NCBI GenBank assembly: GCA_947184155.2
Contig: CAMXCT020002085.1
Location: 52,023 to 116,022, forward strand
Direction of reading: 5' to 3'
From: Cladocopium goreaui
Taxonomy: Eukaryota > Sar > Dinophyceae > Suessiales > Symbiodiniaceae
Length of the DNA stretch: 64,000 bases
Shown here: positions 30,875 to 41,925 of the stretch, piece after piece
Layout: the number at the start of each line of letters is the position of its first letter
How positions within the stretch are numbered: the stretch's first letter is position 1
Translations under genes and position numbers: made by a program
Notes under the pieces: model-generated
Told to the model about the DNA's origin: nothing
Seen by the model: only the letters and a program-made list of their open reading frames with translations
The model's database searches: none

Positions 30875-32545
30875 TTCGTCAATCTGCCAGGCGTGCTGTG
30901 CTTGCATGTCAGGATGACCGAGCCTTGAGAGCAGCTATCAGAGCCAGGCCAAGAACGGAACGGGATTTCAAGTCTGGTGATTGGGTGTTTTACTGGAGAT
31001 CTCAAAAGTGGCAAGACGGAGTTTTAGAACTTGGTGGCAAATGGCATGGAACTGCTTTGGTCCTGGGTAGAGTAGGCAGAAACCTGGTAGTAGCCCATCG
31101 CCGCAGCCTCTTGCGCTGCGCTCCAGAACAGCTGCGTCATGCATCAAGCGAAGAAAGAGCTGTAGCAGAGTTTCCAGAGAGTGAACTTCTAGGAATCAAG
31201 AACTTGCTAGAGCGAGGCCAATTTCCCAAAAGTCAGTTTACTGACATTGTTGGTCAAGGAGCTCCGCCACAGCCTGAAGCGCCAGAACAAGTAATCCGTC
31301 CAATTTTGCCGGATGATGCACCAGCAGCCCGTTCAGCAGCGGAAATGTTTCAACAGCAGCAAGCTCAGTCAGCAGTGGAGCGTGTAGTGCAGCCTCCTCC
31401 AGCCGGAGAGACTAGCCAGTCCAGTGGTAGTGTCGTGCCTGAACCTGAACAACCTGAGGGGTCATCATATGGTCCAGTTCGTAGGAGGTATTTTTCCAAG
31501 CAAACTCAAGACAGTGTGTTCCGACCTCCTGCCATGAAACACGAAGACTTTGCCGAGATGATGCAAGAATTGGTCCCTCAGATTGTCATTCCTGATAGCA
31601 GTTCCTCGTCAGTAGACCAGGTCATGCAGACTACCAGTCCGAGAGGGACAAGCCAGAAGCGTGAAGCCAGTTCAGAAGGTGAAGCACCTTCGTCATCTAA
31701 ACCCAGAGTAGAAGCAGCTGTCTCCGAGGGTTTATTTGCTGAAGAAGTGTTGTTAGCATGTCCAGGTGAGGTCCCATCGGTTGAAGTGTTGATGTCAGCC
31801 TTTTTGCAGAAACGACTCCAGAAAGAACTGCCTCCGTCTGGCAATCCGGTTGAGCTGATCAATGATGCCAAAAGTGCAGAATGGGCCACACTACTGGAGA
31901 AACCAGCAGTGCGAGTGTGGACTGGGAACAAGGCCAAGACAATCCGTGAAAAATATCCTGACCGTTTTATTGGAAGTAGATTTGTAATCACCGAAAAAAC
32001 GGAAGATCAGAGCACTAGAATCAAAGCAAGATGGTGTCTGCAAGGACACTTAGACCCTGATTTCAGGCAAAAGATTGACAGCGGCCTATGTCACAGCCCA
32101 ACTTTGAGTCAGCTTGCACGAGCGTTAATTCTGCAGGTGTTGGCGTCCAAGAAGTGGACAATGTGTCTTGGAGATATCAAGGGAGCATTCCTTGAAGCTG
32201 GCCCTCTTCAGAAACAATTCACTCCACTGTTTGCCAAGCAGCCAGTAGGCGGTATTCCTGGTTTGAGTGAACAAGATGTAATCGAAGTAATTGGCAATGT
32301 TTATGGGGCTAACGATGCACCCCTTAACTGGTATCAAACCTTCGATCAAGCCGTCACTGCCATTGGTTTTCAGCGAAGTCAGTTTGACAATTGCCTCTAT
32401 TTCTTGCGAGATTCACAAGGGGAATTGTGTGCTGTTCTAGGTGCTCATGTCGATGATACCATTGTTGGTGGGCAGGGTCCAACCTATGATCATGCTGTAG
32501 CTGAACTTCGAGCAAGGTTTCCATACAGGAAATGGAGAGTTGGTC
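30874..32545 (+). pseudogene. Copia reverse transcriptase segment
   Basis: The frame picks up from the integrase ORF after an indel near 30,865-30,880 (first methionine at 30,898). The first 100 codons look like the integrase C-terminus, followed by a long low-complexity linker. The reverse transcriptase has RIKARWCLQGHLDPDF, MCLGDIKGAFLEAG and the catalytic box GAHVDDTIVGG (H517-D520). Near 32,545 the coding sense shifts to the frame starting 32,532; the remaining codons to 32,640 are off-frame. Confidence 0.8.
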
Positions 32546-33544
32546 ATGCGGTCATGGTGAATTTTGTGGTGTACAGTACTCTCAGGATGCCAAAACCCAT
32601 GAAATTGTGTACCACCAATCTGGATATGCCAAGCATCTGAGACCGATCAATTTGTCCAAAGGTCGTGCCCGCCAGAAAGAATCCCCAGCGATCAATGGTG
32701 CTGCCAATTGGCTGGCAGGTCAGAGTAGGCCTGACTTGTGCATCCAAACATCCATAAGTCAACAATGTTTCCCAAGACCCAAAGTCAAAGATCTAGCGTT
32801 TGCCAATCAGCTGGTGCACCGTGCACGTCAGTACAGTCATGTGTCCATCACCGTGCGAAGCATTCCATGGGAGCAACTAGGTATCTGTTTTCACTCAGAT
32901 GCAGGGTTTGCCAATGCTAAGGGTAATGCCACCCAAGCGGGATATATTCTTGGTTTTGTGGATGCCAAATTAGAAACCAATGAACCCAGCTTATGGTTTT
33001 TTGTTGGAAATCATATAAGCTACCTAGAGTTGTCTCCTCCACTCTTGGGGCTGAAGCTCAAAGCTTCTCCACAGCCTGTGCCTTAGCAGAGTGGATGTCC
33101 TTGATGGTCGTGGAAGCCAAGCGAGGGATTTTTGACTTGCGTGCGGTTCGAGATTTGCCAAAAATTCCCATTGTCTCCAATCTTGCCCCAAAGAATGAAA
33201 CTATCACCGGAATCACTGACTGCAAGTCCCTGTATGATCACTTGACATCGTTGTCCAGTGTTGCCAAGGTTGAAGACAAAAGAGTAGCTATAGACCTGGC
33301 AATTTTGAAGCAATGCATGGCCCGTACAGGCCTTTCTGTGAGATGGTGTCCGACAGAACTGATGATTGCGGACGGACTCACAAAAGATCAAATGGATCCA
33401 GCGGACTTGTTGCGAGCAGCGTTGGATGTGGGAGAGTATCAACTTAACAAAGAAGCAACAATTTTGGCAATCAAGAAACAGCAAAGAGAAGAACGTCGTG
33501 CGAGACAGCCTCAAGCCATGAAGCATGCTGAGCCAAGTAATTAA
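32532..33544 (+). pseudogene. Copia RNase H segment, frameshifted
   Basis: The frame 32,532-33,086 continues reverse transcriptase with VYHQSGYAKHLRP, QSRPDLCIQTSISQQ and the first RNase H strand CFHSDAGFANAKGNATQAGY. Near 32,995 it shifts to the frame 32,993-33,544, which has STLGAEAQSFSTACALAEW (catalytic Glu), GITDCKSLYDHL and LMIADGLTKDQ. All four expected acidic residues are visible but divided between two frames, so the enzyme would be inactive without frame correction. A stop at 33,544 ends pol. Confidence 0.8.
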
Positions 33545-33792
33545 GTTGGGATTAAGTGTAATCGGGATAGATGTAGGGTGGTAACTGGGGATAGGCCGAT
33601 TAATATCGGGTGGTTAATCATACAGCTCCATTTGTCTTGTCAGACAGTGCCAAGCAGTGTCTCAAAAACCTGAACACTTTGATTCCATGCATGAAATCTA
33701 AATCACTGCAGCACCTCCTATTTAGCTCTTCGAGCCCGTTCCCGTAGTGCATTGTTTTTGCTTGTGTAGGATCAGCCTGTGCCAACGAAGTC
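33545..33792. other. Spacer between pol and extra ORF
   Basis: No gene or repeat is evident. A GT-rich, AG-poor stretch ending in GTGTAG near 33,770 could be a splice acceptor for a subgenomic transcript; this is speculative. Confidence 0.3.
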
Positions 33793-34337
33793 ATGTCAAT
33801 GTCCAAAGGTGCCTCTCCTGAGAGCAAACAGTCTCAGGCCATGGAGCTTCTTCGTGAGATGCAACGAACTGGCATGCTGGACAGTGTGGTCCAGACTATT
33901 CAGCAGGAGTCACAGCTGCCTGTTGGAGCCATGACAGATGGATCAAAACGCCGTTTGTCCGAGCGATCAGCACTTGATGATGAAGATTTTCAGCATGTAT
34001 CCTCCTCAGAGGAAATGATTCCCTCTCCTGTTGACTTCGGTGGCCCGTACCCCACCGATCAGCAGCGACCTATGAAGTACCAGATTGGCGTTGAAGATCA
34101 GCGTCAGCCGTATGAGGTGAGTCTGCCTGATGGAGTGAGCTCTCTCGAAGAGTGGGGCCGTACGATCTGTGAGTTGCCGAAGGTGAAAGAGTTGAATTCC
34201 AGCTACCGAGAGCTGGTGAAAATTTCTGACAGTGGCGATACCAAAATGGCAAGCTACTTGAACTGGGTGAGCAACTACAAGGGTCCGTCATCCCGCACTA
34301 TGGATTTCAAGAAGTATCTTTTGGCCTGCTCAGCATG

Positions 34338-34367
34338 CCCTGACACTGATTTTGTAGTAAATTTAGT
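34338..34367. repeat. Left TIR of 5.9-kb element
   Basis: Starts CCCTGACACTGATTTTGTAG; it is the reverse complement of 40,217-40,246 apart from one base. Confidence 0.88.
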
Positions 34368-34869
34368 CTTTCTAGTAATTTACTTTACTAGCTCAAGTTA
34401 CTTTAGTTGGTCTAGTAAATCTTGGAAAAAGTAAATTTTATAGTAAATCAAAAGCGCATCAAACGCGCATCAAAAGTGCATCACATTTTTTGGTTTTCAT
34501 TGAATTTGGACAAAAATTTTGGGAAACCTTTTTGATTTGCTATTGACAAAAGTAAATCCTTGTGACAAAACATAAATTTCCAGCATCAATGTGTTCTGTT
34601 CCTGATGACCCAAGTAGGAATTTCACATAAGCTGCATGTAGCTGCACAAATAGGGTCAGAAGTAAATTTACAGCTGCACACATGTAATATGGCTTATAAT
34701 ATTTCACAAGTAGGAATCCCAAAACCCATAGGGGGACAGTGCCATGTACAAACCTTTTCTCAGGAATCCATCTCAACAGAAAAGGGCACTGAACTGCGCC
34801 AGTAGACAGCAGCACGGCCATATGCATAAGCATCAGCTGTCAGATAAGCCCAGGTGTTTCTCGCAAATA

Positions 34870-34987
34870 CAGTGGTTGTGGGTGTGGTTGTTGTGGTGGT
34901 GGTTGCGGTTGTGGTTGTGGTTGTGGTAGTGTTTGTTGTTGTGGTTGTGGTTGTGGCTGTTGCTGTGGCTGTGGCTGTGGCTGTGGC

Positions 34988-35036
<49 letters not shown>

Positions 35037-35195
35037 CTTGTTCTTGTTCTTGTTCTTGTTGTTGTTGTTCTTGTTCTTGTTCTTGTTCTTGTTGTTGTTG
35101 TTGTTGTTGTTGTGGTGGTGTTTGTTGTTGTGGTTGTTGTGGCGGTGGTGGTGGTGGTGGTTGTGTTGTGGTGGTGGATCTTGTGGTTGTAGTTG
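34870..35195. repeat. GTT/GGTT/CTT trinucleotide-type repeat
   Basis: Long GTTGTT, GGTTGT and GTTCTT runs. Minus-strand frames read poly-Asn/His, poly-Thr or poly-Gln and are not credible genes. Confidence 0.9.
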
Positions 35196-35389
35196 TTGTG
35201 GAAGAGGAAAAAACCTGGGCAGAAAGAAGGGGGGGGAGAGGAAAGGGAAGAAGGAGGACAGGACAGGACAGCCGAAGCAAAAATCCGTCCAAGGGAGCGA
35301 AAACAAGCTAAGCTCAACCCAATACAAGCAATTCAATCCAAGACCATCCACAAAACACGCCGGCAGGCCGGCGGATTTAACCCATGAAC

Positions 35390-35695
35390 TGCAGCCCAGC
35401 TTTAAAAAATTCATGGACTGAACAGTCCAGTTTTAAAACAACTATGGACTGGACAGCCCAGCTTTAAAAAAATATGGACTGAGCAGTCCAGCTTTTAAAA
35501 CAACTATGGACTGGACAGCCCAGCTTAAACCAAATGTGGACTGAACAGCCCAGTTTTTAAAACAACCATGGACTGGACAACCAGCAAAAAAAAATATGGA
35601 CTGAGCAGTCCAGTTTCAAAACAAGGCCCAAAACAACTATGGGTGGATAGCCCAGTTTACAAAAAAATATGGACTGCACAGTCCTTTTCCAAGTT
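35390..35695. repeat. Tandem ATGGACTGRACAGYCCAG repeat
   Basis: About eight or nine degenerate units pair ATGGACTG, ACAGYCCAG and a T/A run. Each unit carries the small inverted pair ACTG and CAGT around RACAG, so the single-stranded form could fold. Confidence 0.75.
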
Positions 35696-35699
35696 TTGA

Positions 35700-36635
35700 A
35701 TTTTGATGAAATTGGTGATTTTGTGAGATTAAACTTGGATTAAACTTAAATTTCCCAAATTTAAGTTTAAATTTAATCCTTACTTAAAATGTAATGATTA
35801 AACTTACACTTGCCAAGTTTAAATTTAATATTTATACTGTTTGTTTTTGAATTGTTTGTGAATCATCATACCCAAGTTGAGGGGCCATTACAAGCCATAC
35901 TTCAAAATCTTAGTGAAATTTTGTTGGGCTCTTGTAGCTTGAAACTGTTTCACAAGAAAACCTCTTCAGAGTAATTAATTTTGTTGGGCTCATTCAGTTT
36001 GAAACTGCTTCAGAAGAGGAATCTCTTCAATGAAATCTTGTGGGGCTCCTGCAGTGTGATTTTGTTTTCAGAAGAGGCACCTCTTCAGTGGTTTTGCTTA
36101 ATGTGCCGCTCTTCAATGGTTTTGCTTAATGTGCCGCTCTTCAATGAAATTTTGTTGGACTCATGCATTGTGAAAATTTCCCAAAATCCATTACACTTTG
36201 ATTGCACTTTTGAAATGCAATCAAGGTGCAATCAATGAAAGCCCCCACAAGAACAATTGCACTTGGCTTGCATTTTCAAAAGTGCAATGAAAGCGCAATG
36301 AAAATGCAGCAGATGTTGAATCAATTTCAGGGAAAATTCAGCAAAACATCTTCAAAACTGAGATCGAATTTGGATGAAAGCGCATTGAAAATGAAAATTT
36401 TGCACTGCAACCATGGTTTCTTTTTGAAAAAAATCATCAAAATCTTCAAAAAACATGATGCACTTTTGATGCACTTTTGAAAGTGCATCAAAATGATGCA
36501 CTTTTGATGCACTTTCATAGGGTTTTGATACACTTTTGATGCACTTTCAAAAGCGCATCAATAGTGCATCAAAAGTGCATCACTTTTTTCATGATTTTGA
36601 TGAATTTCCCTGAAAAATTTCCCATAATTGGCATA
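35700..36635. repeat. AT-rich repeats with GCAC/GTGC inverted motifs
   Basis: First come repeats around TTTTGTTGGGCTC and CTCTTCA (35,900-36,170), then many copies of GATGCACTTTTGATGCACTT and its complement AAGTGCATCAAAAGTGCATC (36,200-36,600). No gene is evident. Confidence 0.65.
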
Positions 36636-36639
36636 GCGC

Positions 36640-36910
36640 AAGGTGACAAACCTTAAACGCTGCATTTTGGAAGGCCCAGTGCCAATTAAAAATTTAATAC
36701 TCTGAATCCTCAATTTTTTTGGGAGGCCCAAGTAAAGTGAAAGAGGCCAACCTTAAACTTAAACGCTGCATTTGGGAAGGCCCAGTGCCAATTAAGAATT
36801 TAATACTCTGAATCCCCAATTTTTTTGGGAGGCCCAAGTAAAGTGAAAGAGGCCAACCTTAAACTTAAACGCTGCATTTGGGAAGGCCCAGTGCCAATTA
36901 AAAAATTACT
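36640..36910. repeat. ~110-bp repeat, first block
   Basis: Units contain CTTAAACGCTGCATTTGGG, GGCCCAGTGCCAATTAA, ACTCTGAATCCCCAATTTTT and GGGAGGCCCAAGTAAAGTG. The same family recurs at 38,470-38,890 and 47,880-48,290. Confidence 0.85.
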
Positions 36911-36939
36911 TTACTTCGTGTGATCCCCACCATGATATT

Positions 36940-38072
36940 TATAGATTTTCTTACTGGCAAATCTTCTGGCATTCTATCTGACATATCTTCTGGCATTCTA
37001 TCTGGCATTCTATCTGGCATATCTTCTGGCATTTTCTTCTGGCATTCTATCTGGCAAATCTTCTGGCATTCTATCTGGCATATCTTCTGGCATTCTATCT
37101 GACATTTCTTCTGGCATATTTTCTGGCATATCTTCTGGCATTCTATTTGGCAAATCTGATGCATTCTATCTGGCATATCTTCTGGCATTCTATCTGACAT
37201 ATCTTCTGGCATTCTATCTGGCATTGTATCTGGCATATCTTCTGGCATATATTCTGACATATCTTCTGGCATTCTATCTGGCATTCTATCTGGCATATCT
37301 TCTGGCATATGTCCTGGCGTATATTCTGACATATCTCTGGCATTCTATCTGGCATTCTATCTGGCAAATCTTCTGGCATTCTATCTGGCATATCTTCTGG
37401 CATTCTATCTGACATTTCTTCTGGCATATCTTCTGGCATTCTATCTGGCAAATCTGATGCATTCTATCTGGCATATCTTCTGGCATTCTATCTGACATAC
37501 CTTCTGGCATTCTATCTGGCATTCTATCTGGCATATCTTCTGGCATATATTCTGACATATCTTCTAACATTCTATCTGGCATTCTATCTGGCATTCTATC
37601 TGGCATATCTTCTGGCATATGTCCTGGCATATATTCTGACATATCTCTGGCATTCTATCTGGCATTCTATCTGGCAAATCTTCTGGCATTCTATCTGGCA
37701 TATCTTCTGGCATTCTATCTGACATTTCTTCTGGCATATCTTCTGGCATTCTATCTGGCAAATCTGATGCATTCTATCTGGCATATCTTCTGGCATTCTA
37801 TCTGGCATATCTTCTGGCATTCTATCTGGCATTCTATCTGGCATATCTTCTGGCATTCTATCTGGCAAATCTTCTGGCATTCTATCTGGCAAATCTTCTG
37901 GCATTCTATCTGGCATATCTTCTGGCATTCTATCTGGGCATATCTTCTGGCATTCTATCTGGCAAATCTGATGCATTCTATCTGGCATATCTTCTGGCAT
38001 TCTATCTGACATTTCTTCTGGCATTCTATCTGGCGTTCTATCTGGCATATCTTCTGGCATATATTCTGACAT
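36940..38072. repeat. 12-bp minisatellite TCTGGCATATCT/TCTGGCATTCTA
   Basis: More than 90 degenerate 12-bp units. The left edge of the 9.5-kb tandem duplication falls in this array. The 12-bp period keeps minus frames open as Met-Pro-Glu/Asp-Asp/Arg repeats. Confidence 0.92.
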
Positions 38073-38330
38073 GAGGTCCGGCAGGGAACACTTGGCATGG
38101 ATACTCGTTGTTGAGGTCCGGCAGGGAACACTTGGCATGGATACTCGCGATTGAGGTCCGGCAGGGAACACTTGGCATGGATACTCGCGGTTGAGGTCCG
38201 GCAGGGAACACTGGGCGTGGATGGCCGTGGTTGAGGTCCGGCAGGGACACTGGGCGTGGATGGCCGTGGTTGAGGTCCGGCAGGGAACACTGGGCGTGGA
38301 TGGTCGTGGTTGAGGTCCGGCAGCGAACAC
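38073..38330. repeat. ~43-bp minisatellite GAGGTCCGGCAGGGAACAC
   Basis: Six to seven direct units end in GGATACTCGCGGTT or GGATGGCCGTGGTT. They are followed by a GGA-rich stretch to about 38,440. The duplicate copy lies at 47,471-47,730. Confidence 0.9.
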
Positions 38331-38469
38331 TGTGGATCGCGAGTCGCAGTTGAGCAGGAGGACGAGGAGGACAACGAGAGGAGGAGGACTACGAGAGGAG
38401 GAGGAGAGGAGGAGGAGAGGAGGCAGGAGGAGGAGAAGGCAACTTAGATAAAATCTAACAACCCTCACC

Positions 38470-38890
38470 TGGCAGGTGGGGAATTAATACTCTGAATCCC
38501 CAATTTTTTTTGGAGGCCCAAGTAAAGTGAAAGAGTCCAACCTTAAACTTAAACGCTGCATTTGGGAAGGCCCAGTGCCAATTAACAATTTTTATACTCT
38601 GAATCCCCAATTTTTTTGGGGAGGCCCAAGTAAAGTGAAAGAGGCCAACCTTAAACTTAAACGCTGCATTTGGGAAGGCCCAGTGCCAATTAAGAATTTA
38701 ATACTCTGAATCCCCAATTTTTTTGGGAGGCCCAAGTAAAGTGAAAGAGGCCAACCTTAAACTTAAACGCTGCATTTGGGAAGGCCCAGTGCCAATTAAA
38801 AATTTAATACTCTGAATCCCCATTTTTTTTGGGAGGCCCAAGTAAAGTGAAAGAGGCCAACCTTAAACTTAAACGCTGCATTTGGGAAGG
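38470..38890. repeat. ~110-bp repeat, second block
   Basis: Four further units of the family described at 36,640, each with the AATTTTTTTGGGAGGCCC segment. Confidence 0.88.
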
Positions 38891-39059
38891 CCTGCCTCAC
38901 AGAACCTTAAATTCATGGAGGGATTTTTTTGCGCGCAGTATTTTGTGAGAAATGCCATCAAAACATTTATTTACTGTAGAATTATTCGGACCTTTTCTCC
39001 CTTATGTCCCAACATAGCCTCCAAATGGCCGAACATAGGCCCATGAAGGCCCCAAAATG

Positions 39060-39570
39060 TGCCTTTACGTTGTCCCCTTTACAAAGCCTTGGCTGAAACT
39101 CAGCTACGCTGTCCCTTTACAAAGCCTTGGCTGAAACTCAGCTACGCTGTCCCTTTACAAAGCCTTGGCTGAAACTCAGCTACGCTGTCCCTTTACAAAG
39201 CCTAAGCTGAAACTCAGCTACGTAGACCCTTTAGAAAGCCTAAGCTGAAACTCAGCTACGTTGTCCCTTTACAAAGCCTAAGCTGAAACTCAGCTACGTT
39301 GTCCCTTTACAAAGCTTAAGCTGAAACTCAGCTACGTTGTCCCTTTACAAAGCTTAAGCTGAAACTCAGCTACGTTGTCCCTTTACAAAGCTTAAGCTGA
39401 AACTCAGCTACGTTGTCCCTTTACAAAGCTCTGAAGCTACGTTGTCCCTTTACAAAGCCTTGAAGCTACGTTGTCCCTTTACAAAGCTTAAGCTGAAACT
39501 CAGCTACGTTGTCCCTTTACAAGGCTTAAGCTGAAACTCAGCTACGTTGACCCTTTACAAGGCCTTGGCT
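39060..39570. repeat. ~37-bp minisatellite CCCTTTACAAAGC...
   Basis: About 13 direct units with core TTAAGCTGAAACTCAGCTAC, which contains the inverted pair AGCTGA and TCAGCT. The duplicate at 48,600-49,150 differs in unit number. Confidence 0.9.
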
Positions 39571-40216
39571 GCAACTCAAGTATCTCATTTCCAGCATCCG
39601 GTAACTCAGGTATCTCAAGTTCCACAAGTAGGCCAAGTCTCCCACAAGTAACTCAAGTCACTGAAGTTTTTCCAGTAGCTCAAGTGAACCAAGTCATTCG
39701 CAACCCATGCAACTCCACGGAATGTAACTCACAGGTTCTTGGGAATGAACATATCTTCTCTCAAGCATACCTGTGTTCAAAAAACATTCACATGTAGTGT
39801 CTTACTGCTTTCATCTCAAGTACCTCAAGTATACTGCAATGTTCAATGGCAATTCATCCTCAAGTATCTCAAATATGTAAACTCACTATATTCAAATTGC
39901 AGAAGGGCCAGAGAAGATGACACTGTGCAAAACTTATGTTTATGTGTATTCATTTTAGCTTAAATCAGACATACTCTAACCTGCGCACCTTCCTTTCCAA
40001 TATATAATGTGAATAAAATGTTGAAAAAACAAGAAAAATACATGTTTTTTTAGGACCAAAAAAAATACTATACATACTAAATAAATTTACTTAGTTTACT
40101 AAATAAATTTACTTTGTCTACTAAATTTTACTTACCAAAGTAAATTTACTAGCCAAAGTAAAATAACAAGTAAATTTTGCAAAGTAAATGCCAAAAATTA
40201 CTTAAATTTAGCGACT
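39571..40216. other. CTCAAGT-rich and AT-rich right flank of 5.9-kb element
   Basis: Repeated CAAGTAACTCAAGT-like sequence (39,580-39,720) gives way to AT-rich DNA and to TAAATTTACT subterminal repeats from about 40,070. There is no gene. Confidence 0.7.
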
Positions 40217-40246
40217 ACTAAATTTACTACAAAAGCAGTGTCAGGG
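40217..40246. repeat. Right TIR of 5.9-kb element
   Basis: Ends GCAGTGTCAGGG; the inverted partner of 34,338-34,367. It is followed by the TG duplication at 40,247-40,248. Confidence 0.88.
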
Positions 40247-40394
40247 TGTGAGTCTCAGCCGAAGACATACTTCCCTGGCAGCATGGAGATCAGACGCCTG
40301 AAGTGAGGATCACTCAGAGCGAGGCCACGTGCAGCTCGGAAAGTTGCACCTTTTGGGGCAACCTTTTTATTTAAGATATATAATTAAAGAGGAG

Positions 40395-40526
40395 TGTGAT
40401 TTCAGTGCATCAGCAACATACCAACCATCGGTGTGTCCTCTGCAGCGGACCTTTTGTGGCTGAAGCGCCCATAGATGAGGAAAAGAGCCGCAGTGCAGCC
40501 CAGGTGGGGCCGAGCTACCATCGTCA
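40395..40526 (+). repeat. 3' LTR of copia copy 2
   Basis: Preceded immediately by the purine run AAAGAGGAG, a likely polypurine tract at about 40,386-40,394. It matches the 5' LTR with about four differences. Confidence 0.78.
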
Positions 40527-40539
40527 TATGTATACGAGC

Positions 40540-41750
40540 AAGAGGCTAAACTCTCCGTGTAGGAGGTATGTATTCGAGCGCTCTCGTATGTAAAAATATG
40601 CATCTTGATATGTAAAACGATATAGTGAAGTCCCAAAAACGATAACCTGGGAATCATATTATATGTAAAAGCATTGTGGGAAGTGAAGGGGTTGTGTACA
40701 TGACATGATGGTGGATACCTGTTCTATAAGCATGTAGATCATCTAGGCTCTCAGTTGTGGGGTACACGTCATGCCCAGCTCACACTACGGAAGATGTGCA
40801 AAAGTATGCTGACACTCTTGATCCTGGCCAATTTCTTTATTTCTGATTACTGCAAACGGTTTCGTATCCAATCACGTATTGTTGTGTAGCTGGATTTGGA
40901 TGCTCTTTTTGTCTCGCCATTGTTCAAGCCTTTCGGATGAGTTCCGCGCTTTCATGCAAGCAGTGACGATGACAACAGGTATCCTTTCCAACTTTCCTTG
41001 GTTCATGCCATTTTCCCAAAAATGTTTCCCTCTTTGAACGATAACGAAAACGATAACTAAACGATAACCATTTCTTGACAAAATGTCCTTCGCTGATGGA
41101 TGGCCCAGATGCCAAAAGATTCTTGAGACCTTTGCCGTTTAATATTATCACTTGCTCATTGCGATCTTTTCGCTGCTATGCATATTCTTTTGCAGCGCTC
41201 CACTACTTTAGTCAATCCCGGTTCATCTCGGGCACAACTGCACCTGCAGGTCCGGTTTGACGATCTTTATACTAGATGAAGATAGCCAAGGCAAAGGCGT
41301 TGGACCAGGTCGATGGTTTGCTGCGCAGACGCTGGCGAGTGAATGAAAGGCATGGAGCATGTCGCTGTGAGAGCCCACCCGGGTTTCCTCCAACAAACTG
41401 AATTCAAAGCTTGTTTCTGAGCTGGAGAAAGGATGGTGCAACTGTGATTTGCAGTTGCGTTGGCAGGTATCACACCACACCCACCATACAGTTGAAGCGC
41501 TGGAAAAGAAAGCGCAGGGCAGTCAAAGATGCCTAAGACGCGAAGTGGAGGTGTAAAAAGGCTTTCCACATGCAGTTTGCCACGGGATGCGGATGATGCA
41601 ATCAGGATATACTGTAAAACGATATAGTGAAGTCCCAAAAACGATAACTTTGCCCCGAGATCGCATTTTTCAATTGAGGTTTTGCCGATCGCTCATATGT
41701 ATGTAAATATATATACATACATATATATATATATACACATACACACACAC

Positions 41751-41785
<35 letters not shown>

Positions 41786-41790
41786 CACAC
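40540..41790. other. No clear gene; 1-kb segment between short direct repeats
   Basis: A direct repeat of 36 bases (starting TGTAAAACGATATAGTGAAG) occurs at about 40,611-40,646 and 41,610-41,645. The DNA between has only small ORFs with no domain seen. A TA/CA microsatellite fills 41,700-41,790. The duplicate lies at 50,130-51,380. Confidence 0.5.
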
Positions 41791-41925
41791 CGGGACCGAT
41801 TTTTGGCCCCGAAAAGTAAAATCTTTAGCCCTGAGAAGTGTTTTTTTTAGCCACGTAAATAGATTTAGCCACGAACAATCAACATCTTAGCCTTGAAAAT
41901 CGATTTTACATATTCCTTGAAAACA

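Larger units (their letters stand above)
34338..40246. mobile_element. 5.9-kb TIR element made largely of minisatellites
   Basis: The ends are inverted repeats of 30 bp with one mismatch (34,338-34,367 starting CCCTGACACTG, and 40,217-40,246), followed inward by many AGTAAATTTACT-like subterminal repeats. TG flanks both sides as a 2-bp duplication. The interior has no transposase and consists of successive minisatellites and simple sequence, so it is non-autonomous. Its terminus CCCTGA is shared with the TIR element at 55,409-59,468. Confidence 0.82.
33793..40306 (+). pseudogene. Extra 3' ORF of copia copy 2, split by insertion
   Basis: This ORF lies after pol and before the 3' LTR, where copia elements usually have no gene. 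The left part (33,793-34,337) starts MSMSKGASPESKQSQAMELL and ends KKYLLACSA. The right part (40,249-40,306) reads ESQPKTYFPGSMEIRRLK and a stop. Joining them without the 5.9-kb insert and with one copy of a TG duplication gives 603 bases, exactly 200 codons plus stop. The protein is hydrophilic with no membrane segment, so it is not env-like; I do not recognise the family. It could be a captured gene or a late structural protein. Confidence 0.7.
27503..40526 (+). mobile_element. Ty1/copia retrotransposon, copy 2, with nested insertion
   Basis: Short LTR-like ends (27,503-27,635 and 40,395-40,526) share about 97% identity and begin TG and end CA. Between them are a primer-binding site, gag, zinc knuckle and protease, a methyltransferase-like domain, integrase, reverse transcriptase, RNase H, an additional ORF, and a purine run AAAGAGGAG directly before the 3' LTR. 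Several frameshifts make it older than copy 1. A 5.9-kb TIR element sits inside the extra ORF. Without that insertion the element would be about 7.1 kb. I found no convincing target-site duplication. Confidence 0.85.

Noticed and set aside
34760..35421. Poly-Asn/His, poly-Gln and poly-Thr ORFs
   Set aside because: They are translations of GTT/GGTT simple repeats.
36898..38468. ORFs with Met-Pro-Glu-Asp repeats up to 290 codons
   Set aside because: The 12-bp minisatellite keeps frames open; the peptide has no domain.
39060..39570. Regular ~37-bp repeats that could be mistaken for a CRISPR array
   Set aside because: Units are contiguous with no unique spacers, there are no cas genes, and the sequence is eukaryotic.
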